A stretch of 64,000 nucleotides of DNA from Aptenodytes patagonicus (lineage: Eukaryota > Chordata > Aves > Sphenisciformes > Spheniscidae): assembly GCF_965638725.1 (NCBI RefSeq), contig NC_134953.1, forward strand, positions 8,207,001-8,271,000, given 5' to 3'. Both the position numbers and the translations under genes were made by a program. Shown piece by piece: positions 38,670 through 52,920 of the stretch. Positions within the stretch are counted from its first letter, which is position 1, and each line of letters opens with the position of its first letter. The notes beneath the pieces were generated by a model. That model worked only from the letters and a program-made list of their open reading frames with translations. It was not told where the DNA came from and ran no database searches.

Positions 38670-41600
38670 CCTATGTAAACTCTTATGAAATTAAAAAAGT
38701 GACAGGGAGAAACGTCAGACAGACAATCTGAATATGAGATAAAGATGAAAGGAACATGACCTAAAGCTTTGGCATCAAACCTATCTTTCCTCTCTGTTTA
38801 GGGGGTAGAGGGTTTCTGAATTTTGTATACTCCAGTCACTCCTCAGTCATTTGGTTAAATGGAGGCAACAAATGTGCTAGATGCTCCTCTAGGACATGTT
38901 CCCAGTTTGTTGTCCATTCTGCTCATTAAAACTCATAAAACTCAACTCCAAGAGAAAATAGGCCCCTGTTTAAAGTTAAAGCTCTGAAGGACATCCCTGG
39001 ACGTAAAAAGATGCTAACCTGTTCTGCTGCATCGGGATCAGCAAATGAAAAGGGGGAAAAATGTAGTCCAACACGTACAAGAAGTCCCCCAGATGGGGGA
39101 CAGAATTTTCCCACCCTGGTGACAATAGATGCTCAATGGCCGGGGACTTTCTAGACGTACCTTCGTCCCACCGTGCCCTCTGCCCAGCTCTATCTGAGCT
39201 TTATGGACCTGAGATTTACAGCAAATGTAATAAATTTTCAGCCATAAATTAGCCTTCTTTTCCTGCTCAGAATTCCCCATTCCCACAAAAATTCTCTTTA
39301 CACAAACCGTGCTGTGTCTCCAGCACTAGTGAACACAGAAAGAGCCAAGTTCTTTAATTTTACACAAATATTTCATAAAGGAACTGGTCTTTCAACCCTA
39401 CTCTGCTTGCTCAGAAGACAGGTTTCTCCCAGTACCCTGTCTTCTGTCAATGTCTCGCAAAGGCAAGGGGACTGCAAAGATAAAATACTAACCTGACTTT
39501 TGAAATGACTACCCAAATTGACAAGCTAAGCTAGACTGCCCTTGGGTAGTTCTCATCTTAGAGCAGTCCTGGAAAACAAATCGTAGTTTTAGACTTAAGT
39601 CCTAGACATGCAGAAGTAAAATGCCTGGGGAAGGATGCTGGTGGCAATTCCAGCATCTCAGCAGAACTACGTAGCATTTGCCCAGAGTTCACTTGCTGCA
39701 CCCGTGCGTTTCTGTGCAAGATAACACAGCTCAACGTCAGAACACCAACGCTGGGGACAAATTAATCCTTGGGGAAACTCCCACCAAGAACCAGCGGCGC
39801 AACCCAGGGCTGAATTCGCCCTCCTATTTCCGAACAGAGAAGTCTGCCAAGGACGGTATGGCCTAAGAGGCATAGAGAGCTGGCAGGCTCTCAAGTGTCA
39901 AAATAGAACCAGCATCGCCATCCACGTACATCCCGTGCTTCGCAGGCGAGACACAGACAAGAAAAACAATCAAGTTGTCCGGTGGAAAAAGCGGCTTCCC
40001 GGGATTGCTCTAGCCACGGTGTAATTGTGATCAATCCACATTGGCAAGTATCAGCTTTCCACGTGTGTTTCGCCTAACGCAGGCTGCCTGCGGAGAGCAG
40101 CTCGGGCAGGCTGATGCATGCTTATTATCGCCGGCGTAAATATCTCTGCCTTGTGTTATTGTGGCACAAAGCAGCTGGACCATTTGAAAATCATTTAAAA
40201 AGCACTATAAAATTAGGGCTCCAGTGCTCTTATTTTATGACTTTCATGAGCAGCCATTGCCTAGAGAGAAATTATCCTCTTTATTTTCAAGGCTAAAGGT
40301 TCTTTTAACATTCATCAAAATCAAAGTGCACCCTTGATAACACATCGAGCTGTTACTTATCTAGTACAGACTCTTTACCTTCTGCATAATATCACATTTG
40401 AGATCTCAGTTCTTCATATACAACTCATTTCATTGTGTCTGCTGTTGTTTTCACCAAGTGAATTTGCATAGTTTCAGGAGAGGCTGGCTGATGCCCTGAA
40501 ACATATTCTTTCCATAATTCCTAATTTTTTTTTAATTTCTAGAACAATAGCCTGGAGCGTTTTTGTTACTGGTCCTTCTATAAAAATGGTCAATTACCTC
40601 TTCTGGCAATAGATTTGCACAGACCAATTAAGCACTGTAAGCAAAAGATTTTCAAGGGCATAAATAGTACTTAAGTGCATAACCTGATAGACTCCCCTTT
40701 CTGCCTTTAAAAATCTCTCCCCCATATATAAAAAAAAGGAAGTCTGATAATTTTCTTTTTTTCTGTTCTTGTTTTCACAGACAGCTTCTTTACTAAACTC
40801 AGGAAAACGGTGAGTGAACAAAAGCAGCATGACAAAAATGCAAACAGTACAAAGGGAAAGCCATTCTTTTCAGAAATAAAAAAGAAGGGCAGCTGTATCG
40901 ACCATACTTAAAGCTCAGATCTGAAGGGCTTAGGAAGGGACACGGCATGAAAACCTCAGCCACAGAGGTTGCGAGTGGGGAATGGTGGGGTCCTGCACAT
41001 CCTCTGTCCTGCAGCTCAGGAAAGCCACTGTTTTCCTCTGTGGTGTTTAACCTGCCTTAGGTTTCTGTAAGAGACTGGTCGCCGCCTTATCCAGACATCA
41101 AATGCAGACTGAAGATAAACACTTAGAAAGTCATAACCTTCGCTCTGTTCTCATGATTCCCTCTTTGGCCGGGATTTTGTCTTTATTTCCTCTGGGGGCA
41201 GCAGGCTGCATTCCTGTGCCAAAAGGTGGCACGCTTTCAGATCTCTGCAAGGGGGGGCCGGCTGGTGCTAATAGATCCGGCTGTGAAAGCATGTGTAGCC
41301 ACGTAGAGGAGCTGTGAAGTCCAGATGCAGCATCCTGCATGGAGGAGATGTAACTGGCCAGAAGGCAGGCTGCGCGTGTGTCAAGAGAGCCTCGCCACCG
41401 TGCCAGCACCTCTGCTAGCAGAGGGAGTCTGAATTTTTAACCAATTTAAATTTTTTTAGCCTGTCGTCACCCTTTTGTGATTCATCAACAGGATGCTTAA
41501 GCTAACAGGGGGACGAGCTGGAGTTATTTGGTGATCACAATTGTTTATGACCCTAGGAAGGCAGAAAATGGGACAGGCGTGATCAGCAGACCCTAGCACA

Positions 41601-43330
41601 GTCTGCTATCACCATGGGTGAAGAAAGTGGGACAGGCATTTAGTAAGTCAGGATAAGAAAGCACCTCAGCTCTGTGGCACCTTTTTCTGTTCCAATAGTC
41701 AGCAAGCCAGTAAGCACCTTCCTGCATCTGACGGTCCCAGAAAGAGAGAAAAGGGCCCAACTGAGCTGACCTAGCTCTGGGCTCCTGCATTTCAGACCAG
41801 ATTTGATCTTTTGGGTTAGGACTGATCCACCCAGTCTCAGCCCTTACTTGTGGCAATGGTCAAGAGTAAGCGGCAGGAGAAGAGCGGAGTTCAGTGTAGC
41901 CCTCTCAAGACCTGATCCAGCACCACAACTGCGATTGTCTCAGCTGTGCAGGAGCTTCCTCCCTTCTGAGCTCAGCTGCACATACGCTTTTCCCCTCTCA
42001 GGTATATACACCTCACTCAATAGAACAGAAACAGAAAGCTCTGCAAAATCCTTTCCACCCAGAGCTTTCAAATTCCAGGACAGCCCTGATTTGCCTTTGT
42101 TTTGGGGATAAAGTACCTGTGCTGAACTGTTTCTCACTATTGTCTTCACTAAAAAAGATGGCAAATTAACGTTTTGAAGCTAGTGCTTCAGTGCTGAAAG
42201 GAGAGGATTTTCCTTTCAAGCATGGAAGGAGGACAGATGCCTATAGAGTGTTGTTTCCCCCATACACACATACCTACTAAAACCTCAACGTGTAAAGAGT
42301 ATGTGCTTGCTCACCTCGTGTCCAGAGCAGCATTAAGCATACCCTGGAGGTGCTTTGACCTAGATGATCAGTTGTTGGAAGCCTGGCGAAAGGACCCAGG
42401 TTGTAGGACGTCCTGGACGTGGCGGATTCAAAGTCATTTTGCACTCTGTTAAACCTATTCATTTTCAGGAAGGCTTAATCTACTTCTGAATAGCAGGTGG
42501 GACCGCGTAACACAGAGGTGGGCAGCCAAAGGGCAAAAGAAAGCTCATGGATGCTGGCAGTGCTCTTGTGGCGTTGCCAGCAGCCGCAGAGCTTCCATCA
42601 TTCTCTTTCCTTAGAAGATGAAGCTGATTTCCTGCTGCTAACCGCAGAACCAAGCTGGGAACAAAGTCATTTTACCAAAAGGAGCAATATAAGGAACAAT
42701 ACCTTAAAAAGCCAAGTAGGATCAGAACCCTGACGGGGAAGGTGTGAGGGCACTGGGGTATGTGTGAACATCATCTCATGGAGCAAGGGTGTTCCTGCCC
42801 AGGTGATGGGCGTCCATATCATCAGTTGTTCTTCCTCATCGTCACAACAGTTGAAAGTTGCTGTAAACGTTTTTCTTTTGCTTCTTCACTCCTGATCCCT
42901 TGTCATCCTCCTCCTTGCCGCCACTGTGAAATGAATCTTGGGTCATAGTGACAAATGTATTCCCAGCCTGGGAAGCAGATGCGGGATGTTTAGTGCCCGT
43001 GTTTTATTCAGTATTTAGTAATGGATATCGCGGACACCTCATTCATAAGACAGGTGGAAAAGGTGCCAAAGCAGGTTAGATCTGAAGGTCTGGCTAGTCA
43101 ATCATTCTCCATCAGCCCAGAGCAGAGTCTAGGGGAAGACAGCGTAAGAAACAGGACAACTTTAGAGTGATTCTCCCCCTGCGTATCTTCCAGCTTTTAG
43201 CCTTCAATAGATTAGCTACTTCCTAAACCTCATGATGCTTTTAATTACTGCAGACTGCGCAGGAGGTCTGGTCCTAGTAAAAAACTCCCTATTTGCCTGC
43301 CCCCCCCCGAGCACCTTGCCTCCATCAGCT
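38670..43330. other. Intergenic stretch
   Basis: No coding exon recognised. A MyoD-type E-box (CAGCTG, 40172-40177) lies in a stretch around 40.0-40.3 kb of mixed composition; on its own this is weak evidence for an enhancer. Open frames up to about 100 codons look random. Confidence 0.35.
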
Positions 43331-43633
43331 CCAGGGAGGTTAGCTCAGGCTGTGGGGGACAAAAAGAAAAGGAAGGGTGAAGGATAGGTGAGAAAGCCGG
43401 CGCTGGAGGGGGGCTCTGGGGTGGGCCCGCTGCCGCGGGGCTTCCAGCACGGCTTCCGTGGCCCTGAGGCTTTGTCCCCTCGCCGGGCGAACCGCAAAGG
43501 CTGCCGATAGACCTCCTCGATGCCTCGTTCTGCCGTGGGCTAGAGGCAAGTCGGCAGCAGGCTCCGCCTCACGTTACCCACCGGCAGCGGGAGCCGGCGC
43601 GGTCTGGCGGGGACACCCGGCGGGGAGCGGCGG

Positions 43634-44046
43634 CGGGACCGGGGCCGGGACCCCCAGGGCCGGGACCCCCAGGGCCAGGACCGGGACTCCACCGCCGGGA
43701 CCGGGACTCCCAGGGCCGAGACCCCCAGGGCCGAGACCGGGGCCAGGATCCCACCGCCGGGACCGGGACCCCCAGGGTCGGGACCCCCAGGGCCGGGGCC
43801 GGGACCGGGGCCAGGACCCCACCGCCGGGACCGGGACCCCCAGGGCCGAGACCCCCAGGGCCGGGACCGGGACCCCACCGCCGGGACCGGGACTCCCAGG
43901 ATCGAGACCCCCAGGGCCGGGACCGGGACGCCAGCGCCGGGACCGGGACCCCCAGGGCTGGGACCGGGACCCCCAGGGCCGAGACCCCCGGGGCCGGGAC
44001 CGGGACCCCCAGGGCAGGGACCAGGGCCGGGACCCCTGGGGCCGGC
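43634..44046. repeat. GC-rich minisatellite with nested units
   Basis: Built from 12-15 bp units of the type GGGACCGGGACCCCCAGGGCC, shortened or varied, and arranged in higher-order blocks of about 56-68 bp that restart at CCGCCGGGACCGGGA (near 43694, 43757, 43824, 43880 and 43937). It lies in a CpG-rich segment (about 43.34-44.1 kb). The 204-codon plus-strand frame across it and the minus-strand frames are by-products of the repeat. Confidence 0.9.
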
Positions 44047-45350
44047 GCAGTGCTGCCGTTCGGAAATAACTCCTACCGGCTAATAAGCCCCTGATAATTT
44101 TCACTGATGCCCAATAACCTTTGCAAGTTTTCTTCGGTTTTCTTTTATTTTTTAGAAGGGTACAAGGGAAGCGTCGCTCTGGCTGGGGAGGAGGAATAAA
44201 GCCTTCAGTTAACTCAAAGCCGCCGACCTCTCTGATTTTTGTAGGTAATTTGATGTATACACTCAGGTCAATGCCAGTTTAACTCGTACAGTACATTTCA
44301 CATTTTTCATCCATCCAACCAGTGCAGTTTCTTCTGTATCAGTAACAGCTCCCTTTAAAAGCCAGTCATGAGTATACCGTCTGTATTTTTAAATCACTCA
44401 AGATTGCTTTCTTCTGCCATCTTCTGGCAATATGAAAAATCACAGCGTTTCAGTAACAGCAGTGCTGCTGTGCTGCTCTAAGGCAAGGGCTGTCAGTAAA
44501 GGCAGGGTATAATTAGATCAGTTGGCATAATTGGTAAAAAAATATAGCCCTTCTTGCTTATTTGAAAGCTTGCCTAATTCTTCCAGCTCTACCAGTTGAT
44601 CTAGTAGCAGTGGCTCCGGGGTTATCCCAGGGCAAAATCTGTGTTTTGTAGACCTTGTGTTTCCTGAATGTCTGTAACAGCAAAGGAGAGTTGCATAACG
44701 TGTGAGACTTTATCGTTTTATAACAGGACTTCAGTGAGCGTACCCTAAATATTTTGAAGAGAGTCCTTTTTGCCAGTTTTGCTCTCGGCTCTTCGTAGCT
44801 CCTTGACAAAAGACATCTTTGTTTCCTCTGAAATCACAGGAAGACCTTGTCCGATAGGCACGTAAAGATTTTCCTTCTACTGCAACAACTATTTCTTTCT
44901 GATCCGTCCATGTAAACACCACAAATCACGCCAAAGCACCTTGCGTTATTTGCTTAATTGTAAAACAAAACATTTTCAGTATTTTGTTAAAAATGTATGT
45001 AAGATTTAGATAAGATTAAATTATGGTTTCTCGGGGTTTTTTTCCTCTTTTTTTCCCCTTTTCCTGCAATCCCCACTCTCCCGTCACAATAGCGTTTCCC
45101 ATATAGTTTTGCTAAAAATATGAAAGTAGTGTATGACAATTAAAAAAGGAAAAAATCCAAAAGGAGAAAATGCCAATATTTTTCTTTAAAATAAACTCAA
45201 AATTCAAAGCCGGTGAGAAAAACTACTCGCAAAATTCCAGCCTGCAAAGATAACATAAATAAAAGCTGTTCAAAGCTTTGTTCATTTTCACTAGCACCAG
45301 CAAAAATGACTGCTTGGGATGCCAGGCATTGGAGAGAAAGGATGTTAATG

Positions 45351-45360
45351 CTATTTATAG
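45351..45360. promoter_or_regulatory. Consensus MEF2 site
   Basis: CTATTTATAG, a perfect match to the MEF2 consensus YTA(A/T)4TAR. It lies about 9 kb upstream of DUSP13B and 15 kb downstream of DUSP13A, whose mammalian form is muscle-restricted, so a muscle enhancer role is plausible but unproven. A 10-bp match is expected now and then by chance. Confidence 0.3.
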
Positions 45361-48300
45361 CTCACGGATGGCTCCCATTACCATTGTACCTGAGAAGCTC
45401 GCAGTCCTTAATGTATTCCTGCTCACAGCAACTTTCTCAAGCAGAGGACAGCCTTCCCAGGGCTGTGCTGGAGGCACTGGGGTTTGCTTTGGGAAAATGG
45501 ACTGTTATATTTGCAGCCTGTTCCCAAGCTGTCTATTATAAACCGCCTCCAGCAGGCAGAACCTCCAGCAAGGCTGCACCCCTCCCTGATACCTGTGCTT
45601 GACTCACCCTCTTGGGAGCCATGAGGCTGCTGCTTTGCTGGAGGTTCTTCCTCCCTCCATCACCCTACCGGCTTCGGCATCGATCTACAGTCCACACCAA
45701 GCCTCAGGAAGAATCAGCATCAGAAAAACAACAGCATAAAACCTGACAAGATAAAGGTGAAAAAAACCCTTCAAAAACTTGCAGGCACATAACAACCCTT
45801 GCTCCTGCCCTGCCTGACCAGCCGCACGACTCAGGTGGCATCAACATGATATCTGGGGAGTAGGGCAGCACCGCGCTGCCGGCTCCTCGCAGAGACAGCG
45901 CAGCGGCAGGGCCTGCCAGGGAAACTCCTTCCCACAAGCCAGCAAATGGCAGGGCAAGCTCTCCCAGTGACCCTGGGACTGGACATCTCACGGAGCAGCA
46001 AGCGTGTCCCCCCTGCCCTTGGCTCCTCATCCGTCACAGCCCGGAGAGGTGGCTGCGCACGCCGCTTGACCCACACCCCCTGACTAGGCAGCTCCCTGGT
46101 TGCTCGCACTCTGCTTTACCTGGTACCCCAAATACCAGGGAGGAGCAAAAATAAACCCCCCAGCTTTATTTCTTCAAATTCAAGATAAGAAATTAATCAG
46201 ACACACAATCTAAAGTTTGCAAGAGAAAGTAAACCCCAGTTCTAGGTGTTAGTACCTCCTCTTAGCTGTTCTCATACACCTCATCAGTGGTCAATTCCTT
46301 TGATACAAACTATCACCCTACTTAAAAGATGACAATTAAAAAAAGAAAATAATGATTTTAAAGTCAGCAATTAAAAAATCTAAAGAAAAAATATCCTGCT
46401 CTGCCCCAACAAAGCTGAGTGTCCCTTGAAAGCTCTGTGATGTGCCTGAAAAAATTTAAGTGCCAAAATAGATCTTCCACTGTAGAGTTTTGACGTCTTT
46501 TTGTTCTTGATTCTGCTGCAAAGAGTTTGTACAGCTTTGTCAACCTTAGAAAAAGGTGCCTTTCTCGTATGTACCCTTTCAAGCAAGGCAAGGCAAGGAG
46601 AGCACTTCACTGCTTATGTTAAAAGTGCAGGGAAAGACAGCTCAAAGATACCACTGCCAAACGACTGAGGAATATCAAAACCCCTTTACTTGTGCCTTCA
46701 AATATTCTGAAATCTTGCAAGCTTGACAGCATTGTCAATTTTGTATTGACAGCAGCAGTCAGAGAAAAATCATTTGAGAAGTAAATCAAAGAGAAGAAAA
46801 AAAAACCACTTTAATCCACAGTCACACAAATCCATACTGCCTGCAGAAGGGCAAGTGCTTTGGAGCCCCTTTTAATAGCAATATATTAACATCCTTGTTT
46901 GTCTTTCCCGAAGCTTGCAAGGCATTTTCCCCCCCCCTCTTTCAGAGTCTGGTCTCTTCGACACCATTTGTGTCAGAACTGCCCATAACTTACACCTATC
47001 GACAGCCTGTGACACCGATGAAATCTCGGCGCAGCGCTGGCTGTGGCAGCGCTCACCGGACTGTTACCAGTATCAAGGTCACTTTGTTTTTCTTCCTCTC
47101 GCTGGAGCTCCTCTGCCCTCAGGGCACGGGCTGCCCAAGGAAGGTTTCTGTCTAAGCTCCTCACAAGCCACAGCCTCTCTGCTCCATTACTGGCGTTATA
47201 TAAGATTAGAGTGAAGTTTCTACTCTTAGAAGCAGCTAGCTGCACGGTGACTGCGTGCTCTCCCGATTATAGCATATAGCAGAGTTATGGCTGCTGGCAG
47301 CGGGACTTAAAACTACAGCTACTTTAATTCAGGGAGAAGCATGGGCGTAGTCGAGATGTGTCAAGAAAAACAGTAGTTTTGGGGTATTTTAATTCCTAGC
47401 AGTGGTACCCTGGACAGGAGTGCCCCAGAAGAGAATTAAAGGGGAAAGCGTCACCCTAGGCATGACAGATACCCACAGCCGAGTCGGAAATTATGGTAGG
47501 AGCCTGTGGAGGGCAGCGCTGTCTTGCTGGGGATGGTGCACTGAATAGCTCAGAGATGCCAGCTGCTAAGGTAATACTTCTTTTTTTTTTCCTCTCCTTT
47601 GAATCCGAAAGCTGCAGATGTAAATGCTGTCATCCTGCCACAGCCATGGCCTGTCACTGCAAGCAGGACTCCCCGTTTTTCCACCCGCCGCCCCCATTCT
47701 CCAAGCATCCTTTCCTGCAGCGTTAGTCCCGTGCGTGGGCAGGTGCCTCTTCCTCGGCTGCATGGCTCTGAAACAGGAGGCTTGGGGGAGGCAGGCTGGA
47801 GCTGGGGGGCTGGAGGCAGCATGGAGGTTCTCCCCCCTTGGAAAGATACGGTCTTGGGAAAATATGTGCAAATCGGTTACATCGCAAAAGAAAGGAAATG
47901 CTCTCCAGGAGCACTTCCATGAGCTAGCAATAACGTCCTCTCCCCAAAAACCAGCAGGGCACAGGTGAGTTTCCCCCACGAGCCTGAATCCTGCTGGCAG
48001 AGCCACGAGCCCGGCTCGGCAAGCTCCCCCCCTCTTGGGGGCTTGCCTTGTCCAAGGACGATGGTGGCCGTGTGACTTTAGATAGGGCTGCTGGAAGGAG
48101 CTGCACGAGAGTGAGCGGTGGGAGGCCTCGCTGCGGCTCCCCACCTCACTCAGGAGCCCATCTGAGCCGAGACACTTGGGCTTCATCGCCACCTGCGCTA
48201 CTTCGCAGCTCTGCCCGTGCCTGGCCAGGCACCCCCTCGACTTCCCGCTTCACCTGGGACCTGCCTCACCACCGCCGGCTCTCCCGGCTATCCGAACCCC

Positions 48301-50637
48301 TGTCTGAGGCTGGTTACCCTCACCTGCCCTGCCCTCTGAACTGCTCCCACTCCTGAAACAGCCTCGCCTGTCCCTGCCCTCCCCAGGTGCTCGCAGCTCC
48401 CGTGGGGGTGGTGGGGGGGTAGCGGCAGGCTGTCTCTGCCCTGCAGCAGCCCCTCCAGCCCCACGGGCAGCCCTGCGCGGCGGCAGGGGGACTCACGGAG
48501 GAAGAAGCCTTTTGCTCTCCAGCCCAGCTCAGGCTCCTCGCAAGCAGAAGTTGGTACCTTCCAGCTCAGTTTGGAGGAGCCAGAGGGCCCCATCATAAAT
48601 GCGCCAGGCCGGACGTGAACGGAGGTGTCAGGAAGGAGACCAAGCAGTGAAGAGGTGTGAAGACTCAGGTTTTCTCCCACCCAGTAAAACACGGCTGCCG
48701 GCGTAGGGCGAGGGGCATCTGTGAGCTGAGCCGAGGGGGTAGCCGTGGAGGAGGCTTGCAGGGCTGCTCCTGCTCCTTCCCGACGCTGCGGTTAAAGAGC
48801 GGGCTGTGTTTTCCAGAGCCCTCGATCTGGCATCTTTCCCGGGTAGTAAATTTTCTTAAAAACCGAACCAAACAGAGCTTTAATTGTACATTCTGCTTTT
48901 CTCTTCACTCCGGAATAATGGCAATGGCATTAATACAGTGCTGCATTGAACACGTACCCGCACTGAGGCCGAGGGACCGATTCTGCTTTCCATTATTCAG
49001 GGGCACTGCCTCTGGTGAGGCAGATCAGGGTTTAAACAGCGAGCAGGAGCAATGAACTTCTACTGTTCCCTGCTGTTTGAGTGTGGGCAAAATAAAAGGC
49101 CATAATATATGATGCAGTCAGCCAAGAAAGCAATATTGCTCTGCCATGTGCACGGTCTACACCAAGACGAGTCCAGGATCTCATTTCTAAATTCCCATAG
49201 GTGCCCCATTTAAACCATCAGCCATAACCTGCTTCTCATTTTCAATACCACTTGGTATTAGAGCTGCAGTGAACTGCTGGTGAGAGATTCTAATTCCTGC
49301 AAACAAGCCCCTGTAGGCTTGCAAGGAAAACAGAGAGTTCCCCTCTCGGTTGCCTGCTAGGTTCCCATCTGGCTGTTTTAACTTTGCTATTGCTTTTAAA
49401 TGTGCCTGTTTCTGCACACGAGGCTTTCAGCTCTACCTCAAGAGACTCCTGGGTTCTCTTAGCATCAGATTCTGGCCAAAATGTAGAGACACAGATTGGG
49501 TCTTCTTAACAAAAAGGAAGATCAGATTTCACATTACAGTATCTGAAAGATTAATTCCACTTACATGATCATTTCCCTGTGAACCACACTTCTTTCCATC
49601 TGGATTTTTCCATCAGGAGGACAAAGAGCCATAGCGTTAAACACTACCTGAGAGAAAAGAGCAAGGAGTGTAAAAGATAAGTGCAGAGATGCTTGCTGAG
49701 AGAAAAGAGAAGAAAAAAACAGAGTAGAGAGCAATTTCAAATGCATCAAGAGGCTGCTTCTTTTTTTTTCCCCCGTGAATTATACTCTGATCTCATGCTT
49801 TGGTATTTTGAACTATTTAGTTTGTCAGGTTTTGATTCAGGGAATTTAGGATATTTGGCTGCAAGAGCTTTCTGTATCATGTTATTGTTATCTAGTGTTT
49901 GTGTTATTGTAGTGACCCCAGGTCCAGCCAAAATCAGTGCCCTGCTGTGCCCGAGGCTATCCATAATCTCATGTAAGACCTTGTTATTGAAAGACACCTG
50001 TCCCCATCTGGGCTACCATCATAACCACAAGCAGAGCTGGGCCAGCCAGGGAGGTGCCAGCGAAAGGGATAGAGGAAAGATGACTTGGGGCCCAACTAAT
50101 GCCCTGCCACAGACTCCGCTTGGGACTTCAGACGGTCATTTAATCTCTCTACAGCTCAGCTCGGTCTTTAGGAGACAAGGTAACAACCATGGCAAAATGG
50201 CAAGAGGATTTCCCCCTGTTGCAGAGGTAAAAGTGAAGGCTAGGTGAGTAAGTGGCTGCTCAGTTAGTTTGTGTTCATTTTTAGTTAAACAAACCATGTT
50301 TTTCTCAACTAGGAACAAGCCACTTCATCTTGTTTTAATATTTTAAAAGATTTTATGCAATGCTAAAGTAAAATTCCAAACCAGAAGTAACTTTGAATAG
50401 AAAAATGGAAACGGTAATTTTTTTGGAAATAACAACATGAACTATTTCGAATCTACAATATTGGAGTGTGTGTTTTTTCCAGAACTTTGCTGAGTTTTCT
50501 TTGACTGGAATCCGCAAATGCAACACAAATCTGTTAAATGCTTTAGCCAATTCAAGTCAGTGGGGGTTGTGCATTTTTTTATTTTCTTTGCCAGAAAAAT
50601 CTTCAGTAGAAAACGGCAATTGTTTCCAGCGTAGAAA

Positions 50638-50668
<31 letters not shown>

Positions 50669-52854
50669 GGCCTTGCAGACCGTACTACTCAAGTGGCTGG
50701 ATAATACCAGGGAGATACAAAGCTCAGCTAGGTTGTGGTAGACGAGGCCCTGGAATGACCGAGTCCCTTGGGAGCTGCACCCAGCTGCACGCAAACAGTG
50801 CGGGGAGTCACCCGCAGCCCCTCCTGGGCGCTCCCTGCAGCTGGGCGATGCCGGCCCCACAGCCACCCGCGGCCTCTGCCTCCGGGGTGGCTCTCGTGCC
50901 CTCCAGGGAAATCCAAGCCTCCGTGACAGCTGGAGAGGTGACTCAGGCTCCGCAGCTCAGACGTGGAGCCAAGCAGGCCCTGGCCATTTGGGGTGCGCCC
51001 CCGTGCTCTGGGTGTCTGGGAACTGATGCTTAGTGACAAAACAGTTTTAAAGCTTGTGCTACCTTGTATTCCCCCGGGGAAGCAAGGAGGTTAATACATC
51101 TGGATTGCCCTTAAAACCTCTATCCAGTCTCAAACGTCTCCTATAGGTAGAAGGCTTTTTCTGTTGCTGTTGTTTTGGTTTTAACCACAAAAAAAAAAAA
51201 AAAAGGAGAGAAAGAAAGATAGGAAAAAAGAATCTAATGAGATGGTCTTTAGATACTTCCAGGCTACAGTTTAAAAGAAAAGTAATCCTATCTAACTTGC
51301 ATGGTCTAGATCTCTGCAGAAAACGTTAGTGGCCTTGTAAGACAATTTTTATTTTTTTTCCCCAGTTACAGGGGCTCCTGCCCTCCTGCAGTCACTGGCT
51401 GCTTCCAACTAGAGCAGCTTCTGGGAGCCACCCAGAGGGAGCAGCTTAGAGAAATGTAATCAGTGGCAGCGCTTTTGCTAGCTTTGCAGTATCTTAAAGT
51501 AGAAGGGGTGGGGGGGAAACCCTCAGCAAAGTCCCTGGCCTTCAATTAAAAAATTCTTATTACTTTCCTCATTAGTCCAATCATCTGGTATAGCTATTTC
51601 CAAGCTTACCCCAAAGGCCCTGCAGAGCAATTCAATTTCAAGGCCAGCGCAGCGCAGGACAGAGCGGTGTGCTTGGGAGGAGCTATGCTTCGTGTTGACA
51701 CGAGGAGCTCATTTGTCTGGCATTAGTCATGAGAAGCAAACGATGTTGACGCACTTTTTGGAAGGAGGATTGCTGGATGAAAGGGAGCTCTGTTGCAAAG
51801 CACCTCCCTGGCTGCAAAGGCTGGAGTCGCCTGCTAAGTTTCACCAGCACCAAAACGACTCAGTTCTTGGAGAACCTCCTCAAAGTTAGGTCTTGAACAA
51901 GAGGCCTCGCAATGTAATTCTCTCTGCTAATCACCTCTTTCCCTCTCTCTGCTAATCATCTCCATTACTGTAACTAGCTGACAGGCTACAACAGAAGTTT
52001 AAAGCAGTGGGGGCTAGGAGAACTGAAAGTTTAGTATCCATCTGCTCACCTCCACAACTTCAGCCTTTAAACATCTGCAGTGATTGAGCCAGCCACGCTC
52101 CTTGAAAATGAGCCTGTGGCCGTATGAATCTCCTGATGTAGAAGCTGTATTATCTTTTTCTTGATTTCCTTTTACTGCTCCAGCTTAACGTTCTGTATCA
52201 GTGAAAGTACAAACAGGTCATCATGACAATGCTGGCAGTAGCTCCTGAGCACAGTGCATGACTTTCGCAAGGCAGTAAAACTTGTAGGGCAATGCACAAT
52301 ACCTTTTCCTGTGCTATTCTTCATGCTAATCTGTGCTGGGATTGCACAACATACTCCTTCACCAAAGCTCTTGGTGTTATGTTATCTGCCCTGAAAAATT
52401 CCTAGGCTTTTATCCCTATATTCCTCTCTGCTTCCCTGCAGTTGTTCTCCTTCACTGTTAAAAGTAAAACCAGTCAGCTTTTTTTCCATCTCTCCCATTA
52501 TTTTTATTGTGCTTTTCATATTTTGCTTATTAGGTAGTTACCCTAGGGAGACTTCCTTTTTATTGGAACATGCAAAAAGCTGTAACTGCTCTTAACATTT
52601 GTGGGGAGGAGGAGGGAGAAGGGGGCAGGGGAAGCAAATTTAGGCCGAGGTCACAGAAATATATGTGGTGTGTTCAATGATACGCCTTGCATCATCTCTA
52701 CTTCTTTTTCCGTAAGCAACATGATATTCTCCCTTGCTTTCTGCTTGTTCCCCAAATCAGCCTACACTGTTAAAAATAACGTACCTGGATGTTTGGACAA
52801 AGTTGTTGTGGTTGCTTTAGGAGCAACGTCCATCAGGCTGCTGCTGCTGTGGGG

Positions 52855-52920
52855 CAGGGGACAGGCTAGATGACTTCCAAAGGTCCCATCTGCATTTGTT
52901 TTCTGGAATCGCTGTGAAAA
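52855..52920 (+). mobile_element. Probable worn CR1 3' end scrap
   Basis: The segment CTAGATGACTTCCAAAGGTCCC resembles the CR1 3' UTR line that normally reads close to CTAGATGACCTCCAGAGGTCC, and the bases after it look like a decayed tail. It is too short for firm assignment. Confidence 0.4.

Noticed and set aside
43458-44104. Repetitive 203-codon plus-strand and 176-codon minus-strand frames
   Set aside because: Direct translation of the minisatellite; all phases look alike.
47566-48192. 208-codon minus-strand frame
   Set aside because: No family likeness or splice context; other frames of similar length overlap on both strands in this GC-rich part.
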